This document shows positions 10,601-22,800 of a stretch of 64,000 nt of DNA, piece by piece. Numbering within the stretch: the first letter of the stretch is position 1; each line of letters begins with the position of its first letter. Position numbers and translations under genes: made by a program. The stretch comes from Pseudo-nitzschia pungens (Eukaryota > Bacillariophyta > Bacillariophyceae > Bacillariales > Bacillariaceae). Location of the stretch: positions 2,232,001 through 2,296,000 of the forward strand of contig CM074763.1 in assembly GCA_037355855.1 (NCBI GenBank), written 5' to 3'. The notes under the pieces were generated by a model. The model searched no databases. It was not told the DNA's origin and worked only from the letters and a program-made list of their open reading frames with translations.

Positions 10601-11138
10601 AGTGCGTCATCCAGAACTGGTTCGGGTTGAAGGGATGCCAGATCAGCCGCGAGAGAGTCAGGTCGGGAGCCGCTACCGAAGAGGAAATTTCCAGCAGCCG
10701 CTCCGACCCAATCTCGGGGGATCGCTCGTAGACTCGCCAGACGATCAGCGTGGAATGTTCGGACGAATGGCCGACCGTTCCCAGGACGTCTCCGTCGTGG
10801 AAAAAAGAAAGGTCTGTGACGGTCTGATTGTGATGGCCCCGAAGAAGGGCACGCATGGCCGAGTTCCTGTGCATGACCCGGATCAAACCGTTCTTGACCG
10901 TGTAGACGACGAACTGATGGTTCACGTCGATGAGGTTTCCGTTCAGATGAATGAGGGGATCCAGTTTCTCGTCCTTTGAAGCCTCGTAGACGGCAATCGC
11001 CTGGGTCTGGGGTTGCTGTTGGAAACTACCGGCAGACAGCCGAGAATCGTCGAATTCGATGCGGTGCGATCCCGTTGGAATAGCCGTCGTCCCGACGGGA
11101 ACTTGTTCATTCGAGTCGCTCATGGTTGTCGTATTCAC
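7635..11138 (-). CDS. EDC4: EDC4 / Ge-1 / VARICOSE-like mRNA-decapping scaffold
   Basis: A 1,167-aa single-exon protein. Residues about 60-560 form a degenerate WD40 propeller starting GNLIDVNHQFVVYTVKNG and RVMHRNSAMRALLRGH, the characteristic opening of EDC4 and plant VARICOSE. A polyQ run interrupts the propeller at about residue 213 (CTG repeat near 10489). An acidic segment (DEEDYDIEDVDEDDDGDGG) and a Ser/Asn/Lys/Arg-rich linker follow. The last about 300 residues are helical and end in the conserved EDC4 C-terminus (LSQPILICLMQQLSAAL, IELAWLQEIALTMNPSDP). In other eukaryotes EDC4 bridges DCP1/DCP2 and XRN1 and nucleates P-bodies in the cytoplasm; the same role is inferred here. Start: first Met at 11138, or MSDSNEQ five codons later. 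The length fits the family. Confidence 0.88.
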   Translation of the reverse strand: MNTTTMSDSNEQVPVGTTAIPTGSHRIEFDDSRLSAGSFQQQPQTQAIAVYEASKDEKLDPLIHLNGNLIDVNHQFVVYTVKNGLIRVMHRNSAMRALLRGHHNQTVTDLSFFHDGDVLGTVGHSSEHSTLIVWRVYERSPEIGSERLLEISSSVAAPDLTLSRLIWHPFNPNQFWMTHSTKGQKQVATLVETTRIQTKLVDTPRDPKAKQQQQQQQQHAVCQWHSPYCVMEDALQLRAPQPDGSDAQLVDLCWSGRDTRHVLSVHKDGSIVLWDLKGKNGEDDDAERGAGDGNDKGAADSTASGDSSVVPRKLASLHETGVEHSRCLFLPHEQSVDQFQQTTTKSEDGSTTSVLTTCFATASGTNSTVTIWSAFALQTKGYGPPMPVLPTKLQEISLAATKPSSFVMDVSYGPADLSPTNGAPPSCFLVLGSRDTGALYALHVQAEWSSSDSGGGSSHPSPKSPLCVGVDYLVPFSLKHPVYSWSVVCGPTEDGAGGENDDDKEATGASSSSSSGPGFDMKAFAYQSKAVQCLTMTSTMSLPPSAQASSSGGLFRVQPLQGAYVASPDLADPPLAEPEYDEEDYDIEDVDEDDDGDGGHASPVPPSISTVPTPTTSGLFPGAPNPFANWLGAIAGGSAPSADKTVDDEDLPTPPAPSDLPMPPGIVAPASESATNGSSDLAGEEFLNPLELLAKSMSGEPFVDNKAVTKANNSSSSNNNSSSSSKIISNNRKSSKSRSKSPRRNNNKSPRGSRSSRSPKRAQSNKRGNGQKSSTGNSRKSPFPDGKVTILKRDPDSAVSPSVPLPTMPATVSSAPPPLPADPSVLSDPTLMAAAGIPVPGASTVSIDPQLVRQQVQTAVDEAVSNLVVPTVNKAVKESFSSMARPLHNSMASLSSKGVSVDIDDLKEALDIETPLKAAIADSLRTVLVPALESITGRVLEEVKAIMPKLPPPPAPAPDNSKALAALAQQMVAMTSKLDALTSEVQGLRKTVVDQAAAAAAQAQASATSSPASVAAGPSDPNSALLQTRNEIDALLSKGKFEEAFTKAVATTTPQMAVYCSARSSLETVLRGPTPALSQPILICLMQQLSAALAGTQSAQELKIELAWLQEIALTMNPSDPSIAQHVPKVVGQLVSNVNARMASEGNSPFRRPLQMLLQSLRGMQLG

Positions 11139-13881
11139 GTGCGGTGTTCAATGCTTTGGAACTGTTCTGATGCGTTTGATTTTGTTCTCTTTTCACAACG
11201 AGAAACAAGGACGAGAGCAACAATCGGTAGGTTTGGTACGGTAAGGTTACGGTACCTTCACCGGTAGCTAGGATGGCAATCTTCGATTCAAGCAACAGTT
11301 TTGGCCCAAAGGAAATAGTAACGACTTTTGTTGGTAAAGGAAGCTGACGGTAAAGAACTACACAGTGAGAAGAATCTTTCCAGACGATGGTATTGGCACG
11401 GGAGGGGCTCTCAGCAATGATGGAAGGAGGATGGATGGATTCTCGTCAAAAAAGAGTTGTCAGAAGTGTATGAGTGAGTCTTACTACCTACCGTACTACT
11501 ACAAGTAATCGTATTCGAATACGAGCTACGAGCACATGATCGCAACCGCTCGAAATTCGGAGCAAAAACAGCCATGCGACTGGGGTTACCTCACATACCG
11601 GTACGTACCGGTACGTGTACCATCTTGTAGCAGTTTCTGCCGTTGAACCAAACGGGGGGAAACTTGTAGGAACCGCGCCGAAAGGTTACTCAGTAATCTT
11701 ACTGAGTACAGGTAAGGCTAAGGTTTACTAGTTTGTGTCCAAGATACATTCTCGCGCATTCTAGTATTTTCCGTAGATGAAGTAGAAGTAATTACGGTAC
11801 GTTACGTTATCGTTGTGTAGTGTGCTACATACCGGAGTGCAACGGGTAACGGACAAACAGTAAGTTATGTTGCACAATTTACAAATCAGTAGATTTTTTT
11901 GTACGTACCGGTACAGTTACTTGTACGGTAAGAGTATGTTCGTAACATTTCCATTGCGACTCCGAGGTAAGTTACCGGGTACGTAATTACCTACGGTAAG
12001 GTTACCCACAAAACACAAAAAATTCTATTCATCTCCAATCCTCCTCTCTCCTGTTGGCAAAAAATTCGGTGGAGGGGTTCAGGATCGGGAAACTCCGTGT
12101 GTGAAGCTCCGGCGATTGAAGATGGTGCAGTAAATCAGTCTGCTATTAATTCTTTGTTTAACTACCTGTTGTGGTGATGAGCTTGGTGGTTGCTGCTGGG
12201 ATGATGCTCATAACCTGCGAAATGCTGTTATGCTCCTATCGACATGATTAACGCATCATGTATTACAAAAGTAAGAGTGAGGTTATTCACTAGTTGCTAG
12301 GGATGCATCCTCACAGTGCTCTCCTGCTGTTGGCAAAATAAAAGTGCTAGTGCAAGAAGTACTAGTAGTAGTAGTAGTATTATGCTTGTAAACCACCAAA
12401 GATCTCAAAAGGAAGCTATGGCTAATCATTCTGCAAATACTTCGTGTACTAGACTACTACTACTTCTAATTCCTTCTTGTTCTAGTGGTGTGGTGGTGGT
12501 GGGTTGAATGTGGCCTCAAAATAATCTGATACGATCCTGCCGGCAGGTTTTGTTGTTGCTTCTTCTTGTATGTGTCAATTATTCCCAGTGGATAGCAAGA
12601 AGCAAGAAAAGCGGTGGTGGTGGATTGCAGCAGAGAAGAAGTAGTAGTACTAGTACAGTATATCAGCACAATGCTCCTCTTTGTGAGCCATCATGTGCAT
12701 CAACGCCAGCACAGAGGTCGGTTGTCGTCTCTTTGGCGATGTGTGAAACAGAATTCAGAGATGTTGAGTACGTACTAGTACTAGTAGTAGTACTTGCTGT
12801 GGTGGTGGTGACAATTCCGACACACACCAGCATGTTGATGCCATTGCGGATGGTGCTGGTGCGATCTCTGCCTTACTCTCAAAGTAGCATGACTATTGTA
12901 CGTACTTCGTATTTATTAGTATTAGTATTATTTGTATCAGTTCTTTCTGTACCTGCAGGAAAGGGTTACTACTCTTTGAGACTGGAACACAGAGCAAAGG
13001 AAATGGGATGATAATACTTCGTAATAATATTATTTTTTCGAAAAAATAAGCATAGTAAACCTTTCCGTACACCCATGCATGACCATGACTTAACGGTATC
13101 GTACGGTACTTAAAATGTCCCCCACTAGATGAGAAATTTCGCGAAATTTCAAAAAGGAACGACCGGCGCTGCATTGATATCGGGCATAATGCATTTTCTG
13201 TCCACTTTGTGAACATTATTGGTCGCGCTGCAAATGAAATCCTCGAAGAACCAAAAAACCCATGAATCCTACCTGTACATACCATAGATGATACCGGTAC
13301 CTTTTTTCCGTTCGTAAGTGTGTTGGACTGTGATACGTACGAGTGCGTGCTGACCATGGCCTTCGCGAATACAGTAATTACGGTAGTGAATGAGTGAAAA
13401 AATCTCTCATCAATCATTCTTGCTCAGCAAAATCCCCTAGCCTTTCAGGCCCAAGGCGTCTTCTGTCTTCTCGTCGATCATCCCGCACCGTACAGTACCG
13501 TACGCACGTATATTGACGTAAAAATTTCGATGGAAGACAAAAGATTTTTGTATGTGCATCTTTTCTTGTTTTTCAGAATGGAAACAATAAATATCGAATG
13601 GTTCTCCATCCATCACACGCTGCAAACACTGCAAAACAAGAATCCATGATCGTAACAAGAAGAAAGAGAGATACAAAGTTCTGAGCTCGGACTGGACCGA
13701 ACAGGAGAGGGTGTTGAAGCCTCACGTAGAGATCTCCTCTGCTATAGTTAGTAGTACGGGCAGGTCGTAGCATTGGTTGCGAATCCAGAACGACGAAGCA
13801 AGAGACGAAAGAAAACGAAGAGGAATTGCCTCTGGACGCACGCACCTCTTCCACAGAAACAGGAAGAAAAGCAGAGCCGCC
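11139..13881. other. Gene-free spacer between EDC4 and the coiled-coil gene
   Basis: A divergent promoter region of about 2.7 kb. It is dense in palindromic GTAC/ACCGGT/AAGGTTAC motifs (for example near 11228-11260, 11601-11630 and 11960-12005) and in ACTAGTAGT microsatellite (12358-12376). An apparent 167-codon frame at 12508-13011 is mostly translated repeat and is not accepted as a gene. Confidence 0.6.
12358..12380. repeat. (TAG)n / ACTAGT microsatellite
   Basis: An imperfect run of TAGTAGTAGTAG preceded by ACTAG. The same trinucleotide recurs near 12640, 12775, 29500, 30370 and 31980. Confidence 0.8.
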
Positions 13882-16800
13882 ATGTCGTTGAATCAATTCA
13901 ATCTCCAACAAAAGGATTTCCCTTACTTGTCTCTCGTAGGCCCCGGTACTAACAGCGCCATTCGAGGCCTGCGAGATGCTGTAGCTGCGTCGGAAATACA
14001 AGAAGGCGAAGAAAATGAAATCAGCAACCCTTCGGAGGGCAACACCTTTCCCCCACCCGCGGAAGCAACTTCCAGCCAAAACAATTCGTTGTATCTTTCC
14101 GAAATGAACAGCGACGAAGACGACGTTGACGATGCCGGCAGCGACTCGTGGGCGACCATGAGCGAGGTGGATTCCCAATACACACGCCAGAGTCGTTGGA
14201 GCACGAGTGCTGCCGGGATCATGGAACTGTCCATGATCACCGACAGTGAATACGAACCCGACTTCGACGAGGATAGCGATGGAAGCGACGACGATCTCGA
14301 GCAGGACGGCGATTTCATGCCGCATGGAACGATTCCACCGGTGCGCATAGTTTCGGCCACGTCCCTTTCGAGCACCAACGTGACTGACGGTGCAACGGAG
14401 CAACCGCCTTCTGTATTGTTTTCCGTTTCTTCGGCTGTTGCTTCGTCGAAACCCGCGATGGCTGCTGTGTCTCGCTATCCCATGGGAGTAGCAACAGTTC
14501 TGGGCAACACGACAATGGATCCGCGAATCATCACACCGCGAGAGTTGGAAAAGGATACCGACGCGGAGGGGGAGCTATCGATCACCGCCGCAGAGGCTTT
14601 CTTGTCCTCGAGTCCGGATACGCAACAAACGGGAGGATTGCTCACGTCGGAAAGCAGGGAGAATCGATCCAGAAGAAGTGTCGGCAGCGGAGTCTCTAGG
14701 CGAAGCAACAAAAAGAAGAGAAGCAAAAAGCAGAAGCTTGATACAAAACCATCGTCTTCGTCCACGCTGCACTCTTCTTTTATCCAACCACCACCATCTC
14801 CTCCGTTGCCGCCACACGTTCCCGTTGAACACGCCGAAGAACACCGGGCGCGCCTCTTGGAATGGAGGCAAGAATGCCTCCGACAGGCAGAGGACCAGGT
14901 CTTTCACGCGCGAAATGAACTGGTCAGTGTCTCGAAAAGCTTGGAGAATCTCCAGAAACGCCATCATGCCCAGGTAGCGGAGCTGACCGATCAGCTCCGA
15001 ACCCAAACAGAAAAATACCGAAAATCCCAAGCCGAGGCCGAATCTAAATTCCAATCCCTAAGGCGAGAACAAGATGCCTTGGTGCAGCAGCAGCAGGAAG
15101 CAATTGGAGAAAAGGAAACCCGTAGTGGAGATACCACCCCAGAAACATTAGACTCTGAAGCCGCAGTTGCAGCTGCTGTCATTGCTGCCAATCGAGAAAC
15201 CGAGAACGAACGAAAAAAGGTCATGGAAGAATTCAAGTTGCGATCCCAAGAAACCATGGATCGATTGGTATCCGACCACAACGAGAACCTACGAGTCCTC
15301 CAACAGCAAAAGACACTGGCGGAATCCAAACTGAAAGATGCATTGGCCAAGCTCGAAGCGATGGAATTCCATAATCAAACCTTAATCGTCGAAAAACACG
15401 ATCTGCAAACCCAGCTCGCAACAACGCAGAAGCAAGTCCGCTTTGCCGAGAACCAAAATTCCATTCTCGAATTCCGCGTCGACGAGTACAAAACCAAATG
15501 GGAAAACTCACTCCAGCGATCGCGACTGGTCGAGTCTGAATTGGTCACAACCCGCTGTGACCTCGAAGCATCGAAGCAACTAGCTCAGCAACACTTGGAA
15601 GACCTCAACAATGCTGTGAGAGCATCTAACCTCGCTTCCACAGCCCAAACCGAAAAACACCATAGCGCCCTGCGGTCAATCCAGGAACAGCACACCTTGC
15701 ACCAGGAAACGACGGCCAAGCAACTCCAAGCGCGGTGCCAAGAAAACGAGCAACTCCAGCGCGATCAAACAGCTTTGAAAAACTCTCTGCAGGCGCTGAC
15801 CCAGGAACAGCACGGCCTCAAAGAAAAACTGAAGGATGCAACTGCTCAAAAACAAGCCGTTGAAGCAGACTTGTCCCAAGCAAAGGATCACTCCAAACAG
15901 CTCCAAGTGCAACTTCAGGAACTTCAAGCCTCCATGGTGCGCCTTCAAGATGGTCATCAGCAAGAGCAACTCAAGCAAAGCCAGGCCTTCCAAGTGCAAC
16001 TTGCAGAGCTGCAATCTTCCATTGCTTCTCTGGAATCCCAGGACCAGCAGCATCAAATAGAACTCAAGGAACTCCAAGCCAAACATTCTGCTTTGCAAGA
16101 AGAAGCAACAGCTGCACAACTCCAAGCCCAGTCAAAATACGACCAACAGCACCAGCAAGCTAAAGACTCTGAGCAGAAACTTTTGTCCTCTCTGAAAGAA
16201 GCACAATCCAGGACCAAAACTTTGGAAGATGAGAAGCAATTCCTGGAGTCTAACTTCTCTGCCTTGGAAAGAGAACAGCATTCCCTTACAGAGAAACTTG
16301 CTGATGCAACCAAGCGCTGTGAGGCAGCTGAGACTGGCGCAGAACACATCAAACAAGAACTCCAGCAAAAACTGAAAGATGCCACTGCTCAAAAGCAAGC
16401 CGTTGAAGCAGACTTGTCCCAAGCAAAGGATCACTCCAAACAGCTCCAAGTGCAACTTAAGGAACTTCAAGCTTCCATGGTGCGCCTTCAAGATGGTCAT
16501 CAGCATGAACATCTCAAGCAAAGCCAGGCCTTCCAAGCGCAACTTGCAGAGCTGCAATCTTCTATATCTATTCTAGAAGCCAAAGACCAGCAGCATCAAA
16601 TAGACCTCAAGGAACTCCATGCAAGAGAAACCCAGCTATTGGCAGAATCCAAAGCCGCACAGCAATCGTCCACCATCCAATTGCAACAAGCACAGCAACA
16701 ATCAGCACATCGAGAGCAGCAACTGCTATCTGAACTGAAGGAAGAACGGGCTCAATCTCAGGAAGACAAGGACATGCTTGCATTGGAACTTGAGAATCTA

Positions 16801-19800
16801 CGCAACTCCATTGCTTCTCTGGAATCCCAGGACCAACAGCACCAAAAAGAACTCAAGGAACTCCAAGCCAGACATTCTGTTTTGCAAGAAGAAGCAGCAA
16901 CTGCACAACTCCAAGCCCAGTCAAAATACGACCAACAGCACCAGCAAGCTAAAGACTCTGAGCAGAAACTTTTGTCCTCTCTGAAAGAAGCACAATCCAG
17001 GACCAAAACTTTGGAAGATGAAAAGCAATTCCTGGAGTCTAACTTCTCTGCCTTGGAAAGAGAACATCAATCCCTTACAGAGAAACTTACTGATGCAACC
17101 AAGCGCTGTGAGGCAGCTGAGGCTGATACGGAACAAATCAAACAAGAACTCCAGCAAAAACTGAAAGATGCAACTGCTCAAAAGCAAGCCGTTGAAGCAG
17201 ACTTGTCCCAAGCAAAGGATCACTCCAAACAGCTCCAAGTGCAACTTCAGGAACTTCAAGCTTCCATGGTGCGCCTTCAAGATGGTCATCAGCATGAACA
17301 TCTCAAGCAAAGCCAGGCCTTCCAAGCGCAACTTGCAGAGCTGCAATCTTCTATATCTATTCTAGAAGCCAAAGACCAGCAGCATCAAATAGACCTCAAG
17401 GAACTCCATGCAAGAGAAACCCAGCTATTGGCGGAATCCAATGCTGCACAGCAATTGTCCACCATCCAATTGCAACAAGCACAGCAACAATCAGCACATC
17501 GAGAGCAGCAACTGCTATCTGAACTGAAGGAAGAACGGGCTCAATCTCAGGAAGACAAGGACATGCTTGCATTGGAACTTGAGAATCTACGCAACTCCAT
17601 TGCCACATTGGAATCCCAGGACCAGCAGCATCAAAAAGAACTCAAGGAACTCCAAGCCATACATTCTGCTTTGCAAGAAGAAGCAGCAACTGCACAACTC
17701 CAAGCCCAGTCAAAATATGACCAACAGCACCAGCAAGCTAAAGACTCTGAGCAGAAACTTTTGTCCCTTCTAAAAGAAGCACAATCCAGGACCAAAACTT
17801 TGGAAGATGAGAAGCAATTCCTGGAGTCTAACTTCTCTGCCTTGGAAAGAGAACATCAATCCCTTACAGAGAAACTTACTGATGCAACCAAGCGCTGTGA
17901 GGCTGCTGAGACTGACGCAGAACACATCAAACAAGAACTCCAACAAAAACTGAAAGATGCCACTGCTCAAAAAGCAAGCCGTTGAAGCAGACTTGTCCCA
18001 AGCAAAGGATCACTCCAAACAGCTCCAAGTGCAACTTCAGGAATTTCAAGCTTCCATGGTGCGCCTTCAAGATGGTCATCAGCAAGAACATCTCAAGCAA
18101 AGCCAGGCCTTCCAAGCGCAACTTGCAGAGCTGCAATCTTCTATATCTATTCTAGAAGCCAAAGACCAGCAGCATCAAATAGACCTCAAGGAACTCCATG
18201 CAAGAGAAAATCCAGCTGTTGGAAAAGGCAAACATCCAACAACATGAAGCTATAGATCGAGAGCAGCAACTACTAACTGAACTGAAGGAAGAAGGGGCTC
18301 GATCTCAGAAAGACAAGGATACATTCACACTGGAACTTGAGAATCTACGCAACTCCATTGCCACATTGGAATCCCAGGACCAACAGCACCAAAAAGAACT
18401 CAAGGAACTCCAAGCCAGATATTCTGCTTTGCAAGAAGAAGCAGCAACTGCACAACTCCAAGCCCAGTCAAAATATGACCAACAGCACCGGCAGGCAGAG
18501 AAGTCCCGGCAGAGGCTTCTTTCTGATTTGGAAGATGCCAAGTCAAAGGCCATGTCCCTAGAGGGTGAGAAGCAAACTCTGGAATCCAAGGTTACCAGCC
18601 TTGAGCAAGAACAAGCGCGTCTTGAAGGAGAATTGATTGAAACGACCAAGCGTTGGAAGGCTGCCGAGGCTGTCTCAGGACAGATCCGTGACGAACTCGA
18701 CGCAGCTCGCAATGAGCAAACGAGGTTGCTCGCTGAACAGGAGGCTCTGGCGATGACGAATGGAATCAAACTCCGGGAAAGTGCAGAGAGCAAAAAACTC
18801 GAATTAGTATTGATGCACGAAGCCTACAAAGAATCTTCCGAGGCCAGAATTGGAGAGCTACAACTCGAGCGAGACATGATCGCCAAGAAGGCGCTTTCTT
18901 TGGAGGCCATCCGATCTGACTTACAAACGCAACTCGGAACCGTGCAAAAGCAATGTTCGGTTCTGCAACAAAGCAAAGCCGAAGTCACTCTCGAGCTCGA
19001 TCGCAGGTTGAAAGAACACGATAACGATTCCAAGACCTTGACTGAGCGATACAAAGCCTTAGAGTCTGAGCGAGACGATCTTCGGACGAACATTGAATCT
19101 CTGTCGAAAAGGGAATTCGGATTGAATAAGAAATTGCGAACCATTGTGGACAGCTTGGACACAGCACATATCCTCTTAAAAAAGAAGGAGGAAGAATATC
19201 TTGAAACTGAAACACTTTTTCTCAAGGAGAAGGAAACAAACGAGGCAAGAATCCTTCAGCTCGAACAAGATAGCGCTGCATTGAAAACGAAAATCGCCAT
19301 CGCGGTGGAAGAAAGAAATGATCTAAACGAGCAACTCGTAGGTGTCAACAAACAATATATCGAGCTCCAAAATAAATACCAGGAATCCGAGGAAAAGCTA
19401 TCGGTGTTCTCTATAATGCAGGAGGAGTTCAAGTCATCGAAGGAGAAACAGATCTCGGAACTACAGGATCAACGACAGAGTCTGGAGAAGAAATTTGACA
19501 TCTCGAACCAAGTGCGAACAAACTTGGAAACGACGCTCAAAGAAACTTTGGAGAGTTTAAAGGGAGCAAAACAAGATCTGGTTCTGAAGGCTGAGGAATT
19601 TCAAAAGCTTGAGAGTGATTATAGAAAGGCAAAAGCTAGCATCGAACGTCTCGAAGAGCAACAATCTCTATGGAAGACTGAAAAGGGTGAACTCAGCATC
19701 GCACACTCACGAGCGGTGGAAGAGCATCGCGCTTCGGCGATCCGTCTGGAGCAGCATCTAGTGACGATTCAACAGCAAGTCAATGACCTAACTGGAGAGC

Positions 19801-22800
19801 GAGAAACCATGACTAATGAAATCCATAACCTCAAAAACGATCAAATAGTCCTCCAAGATAAATTGAAGGAGTCGGTGACTTCGTTGGACAAAACAAACTT
19901 TCAACTGGAGCAAAACAAGAATGAAAGAAATCAGCTTTTGAACAAAGTATATATCCTAGAAGAGAAGTGTGAATCGTTGCGAGCGGAACGATCCGATGCC
20001 TTGGATCAAAAAGAAAAAACAAAAACTCTATATTCCAAAGCGCTCCAAGATTTCAACGAACTCACTGACACGATTCGGGAACTCGAATCGTCCAAAGCGG
20101 ATGCAATTGCAACGACTCGTGCCGCGACGCTTGCGGAGCAGAAATCGCTTCTCATTGAAGCAGAGGAAAAAGTGCAAGCGGCAAAGGTCCAAATTGATTG
20201 TTTGACCAAAGAGCGCAAAGAGCTTGAGACCGAGAGCGCAAATGAGAAGGCTTCGATCCGTGCGCTCCATGCCAAGAGCTTAAAGGACCATGAAACGTCG
20301 ATTGCAACTCTTCACCAGGAGCTGGAGGCCACTCGAAAGCAAGTTATGGAATCTAGGGAAGCGAAGGAAAAATTGCAGAACCTTTTAAAGGCTCTTGAAG
20401 ACAAGGAGTCAAGCTTGGAAAAGAAATACAACCAAACACTGGAGACGCTCATGGATTCCACGTTGAAATTGAACGAAGCAGAGCGCGAGAAGGAAAAGCT
20501 GGAATCGAAACTTTCCGATCTGGAAAACGATTTCGAGTCGATCAAAACGGTGCAAATGGAAGTTTCGAGCAAAATGAGGGCTGTCATAGCCTCCCACACA
20601 GAAGAAATGGCAGACAATCGAGTGCAGATTGAAAGGGCAGAGGCTGAAGTTGAAGCGCTAAAAGAGCAAGTATTTGCGCTGGAAAGAGAAAAGGAGTGCT
20701 CTAATTTGGCTGCCATGAAGGAGAAAGAGAGCATAATGGTTTTGCATTCGAGGGAGATAAAAGAGTACGAGACATCATCACTTGCGCTAAAAGAGCAACT
20801 TGCAGTTTCTGAGCAGAACGCCCTCGACTCGAAGAGAAAGAAGGAAGAACTGGAGGGCGATTTCAAGGCACTCGATACAGAGCTTTTGGGTCTCAAAGAC
20901 GACTTCGAGAACACATCGCGTTTGCTCGAACAGACTCAAATCGAGCTCAAAGAAACAGAAAACAACGAGAAGTCGTTGAGGACGGAATTTCTGAACTTGC
21001 AAAAGAAGGTTGACTCGATGGAAGTGGAGCAGAGCAATGCGAAGGATGAAATACGAGAGCACTTAAAAGCAGTGGAAGACCACAAATTAGCACGAAGTAA
21101 GGCAGAAGCAGCTACTCGAGTAGCGCTAGAACAAGTCGAATTATCGAAAAATGAAGCGAAATCTCTCAAGAAATCATTCGACAAGGAGAAGCAAGCATCC
21201 ACTGCTCTTTACTCGCAAACGATTGACGAGCACCGCATTTCGACTTTTTCGCTCCAAGAGAAACTCGACGTCGCCGAACAACGGGTAGAGAGTCACGAAC
21301 AGGCAAGAGAAAAACTCGAGGCTCAAGTTATGTCCTTGGAGAACGAACTTGTGGAGCTGAAGGATAACTTTGAGAAAGCTCTCATTAGTTTGAAAATGAC
21401 AACCAGTCAACTCCAGGAGGCAAATGAGAGTGAGAGTCTGCTAAAAACTCAAATTTCTGAGTTGCAGGCGAAGCTGGATTCTACGAATACCGAGAAAACT
21501 GATGCCGCTCGGAAGATGCAAACACTTCTAGCGTCGCATTCCAAAGTTTTGGAAGATAATCAATTGTCAATCAGTAAAGCGCGAGCGGAGGCAGATGAAG
21601 CTCAGACCGAACTGAATGCACTTCGAGAAAAACACAAGGAGCTGAAGAAGACACTAGTCGAGGAGAAAGAGAAGGCGCTCAATGTTCACTCCAAAGAAAT
21701 TGAGAAGATAACGGTATCAATGCAAGATTTGCAAGAGCAACTGAGTGCTGCTCAGAAGCATATTATTGATTCCAGAAATGAGAGGACCGAACTACAAGAG
21801 CAGTTGCAATCTCTTGAGATGGAAAAGACGAACCTTCAATCAGCATTAGCCACGACAACAAGCCGTCTTTCAGATGCGGAACAAAAATTGAAACTTGATG
21901 AGGAGGAAAAAAATAGTCTTCGAAGTGCATTGTCGAACATGGAGGAAAAGTTTCAAATGATGAAGAATGAAAATGCGCAGACAACCGAAAAAATGAATGA
22001 GATGGTTCAACTTCATTCTGCAATCCTTGACGAACAAAAGTTGCTCATTGATCAGGCCGAGGCAAAAGCGCGAGAGGCGCAAGGGCAGATAGATCAACTT
22101 CGTTCGGAAAAAGAGATCCTCGAACAATCCGTCGACACATTGAAGATTGAAAATAACAATCTACGATCCAAACAAGAATCAACGCTTTCATCAATCACTG
22201 AACTACACGCAAATATCGAAAAGAGTGAAAGAAAGAGAAGCGATTTAGAAGCCAACTTGCACGATGCAGAAAAACGGGAAGAATCGTTGAAAAAAGATAT
22301 GTGTTCCTTAAGAGAAGAAAATGAATCTTTAAATTTTTCCATGGAGTTATCCAAAAGAGAGCACGAGTCTCAAGTCGATCGTCTAGAATCTTCAAACCAC
22401 GAACTCTCTTCCGAAATGGAAAGGATGTCATTGGAGATTCAATTGCTACGAGATGCACAGTTGAATCAATCTCAATTACGAGAAAAACTCGAGAAGATGA
22501 ATTTGGATCTAACGCAAAAGCTTGATGAGGCCGCCATTCAGATGACTGAAGCAGCTAATGCACACGACCTTGCTCTCCGTGATGCTCGAGACCATATCGA
22601 TGAGCTGCAATCGGAACAGAGTATTTTGCAAGAACACCTCAGAATGGCTGAAGCTGCGAAATTGGAATCGGAGAAAGACATCGAACAACGTGCCATCGTT
22701 TTCGAACAACTCCGATCAGAGCTCGGCGAATCGAAGAGAGAGAACTCTCGTGTAATTGCCGATCTGAATAAAGCGAAAGAAACGATCGAGAGTCTCAAGA

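Noticed and set aside
9762..10979. 405-codon open frame on + strand
   Set aside because: It lies wholly antisense to the EDC4 gene, whose domains are recognisable. The frame has biased composition and no domain, so it is a shadow.
12508..13011. Possible 167-aa membrane protein
   Set aside because: Its hydrophobic Val/Leu/Ser stretches are translations of ACTAGTAGT/GTGGTG microsatellite. No conserved feature.
13573..14403. 276-codon frame on - strand
   Set aside because: It overlaps the start of the coiled-coil gene in antisense. The plus strand has the stronger Kozak context and continues into the long gene.
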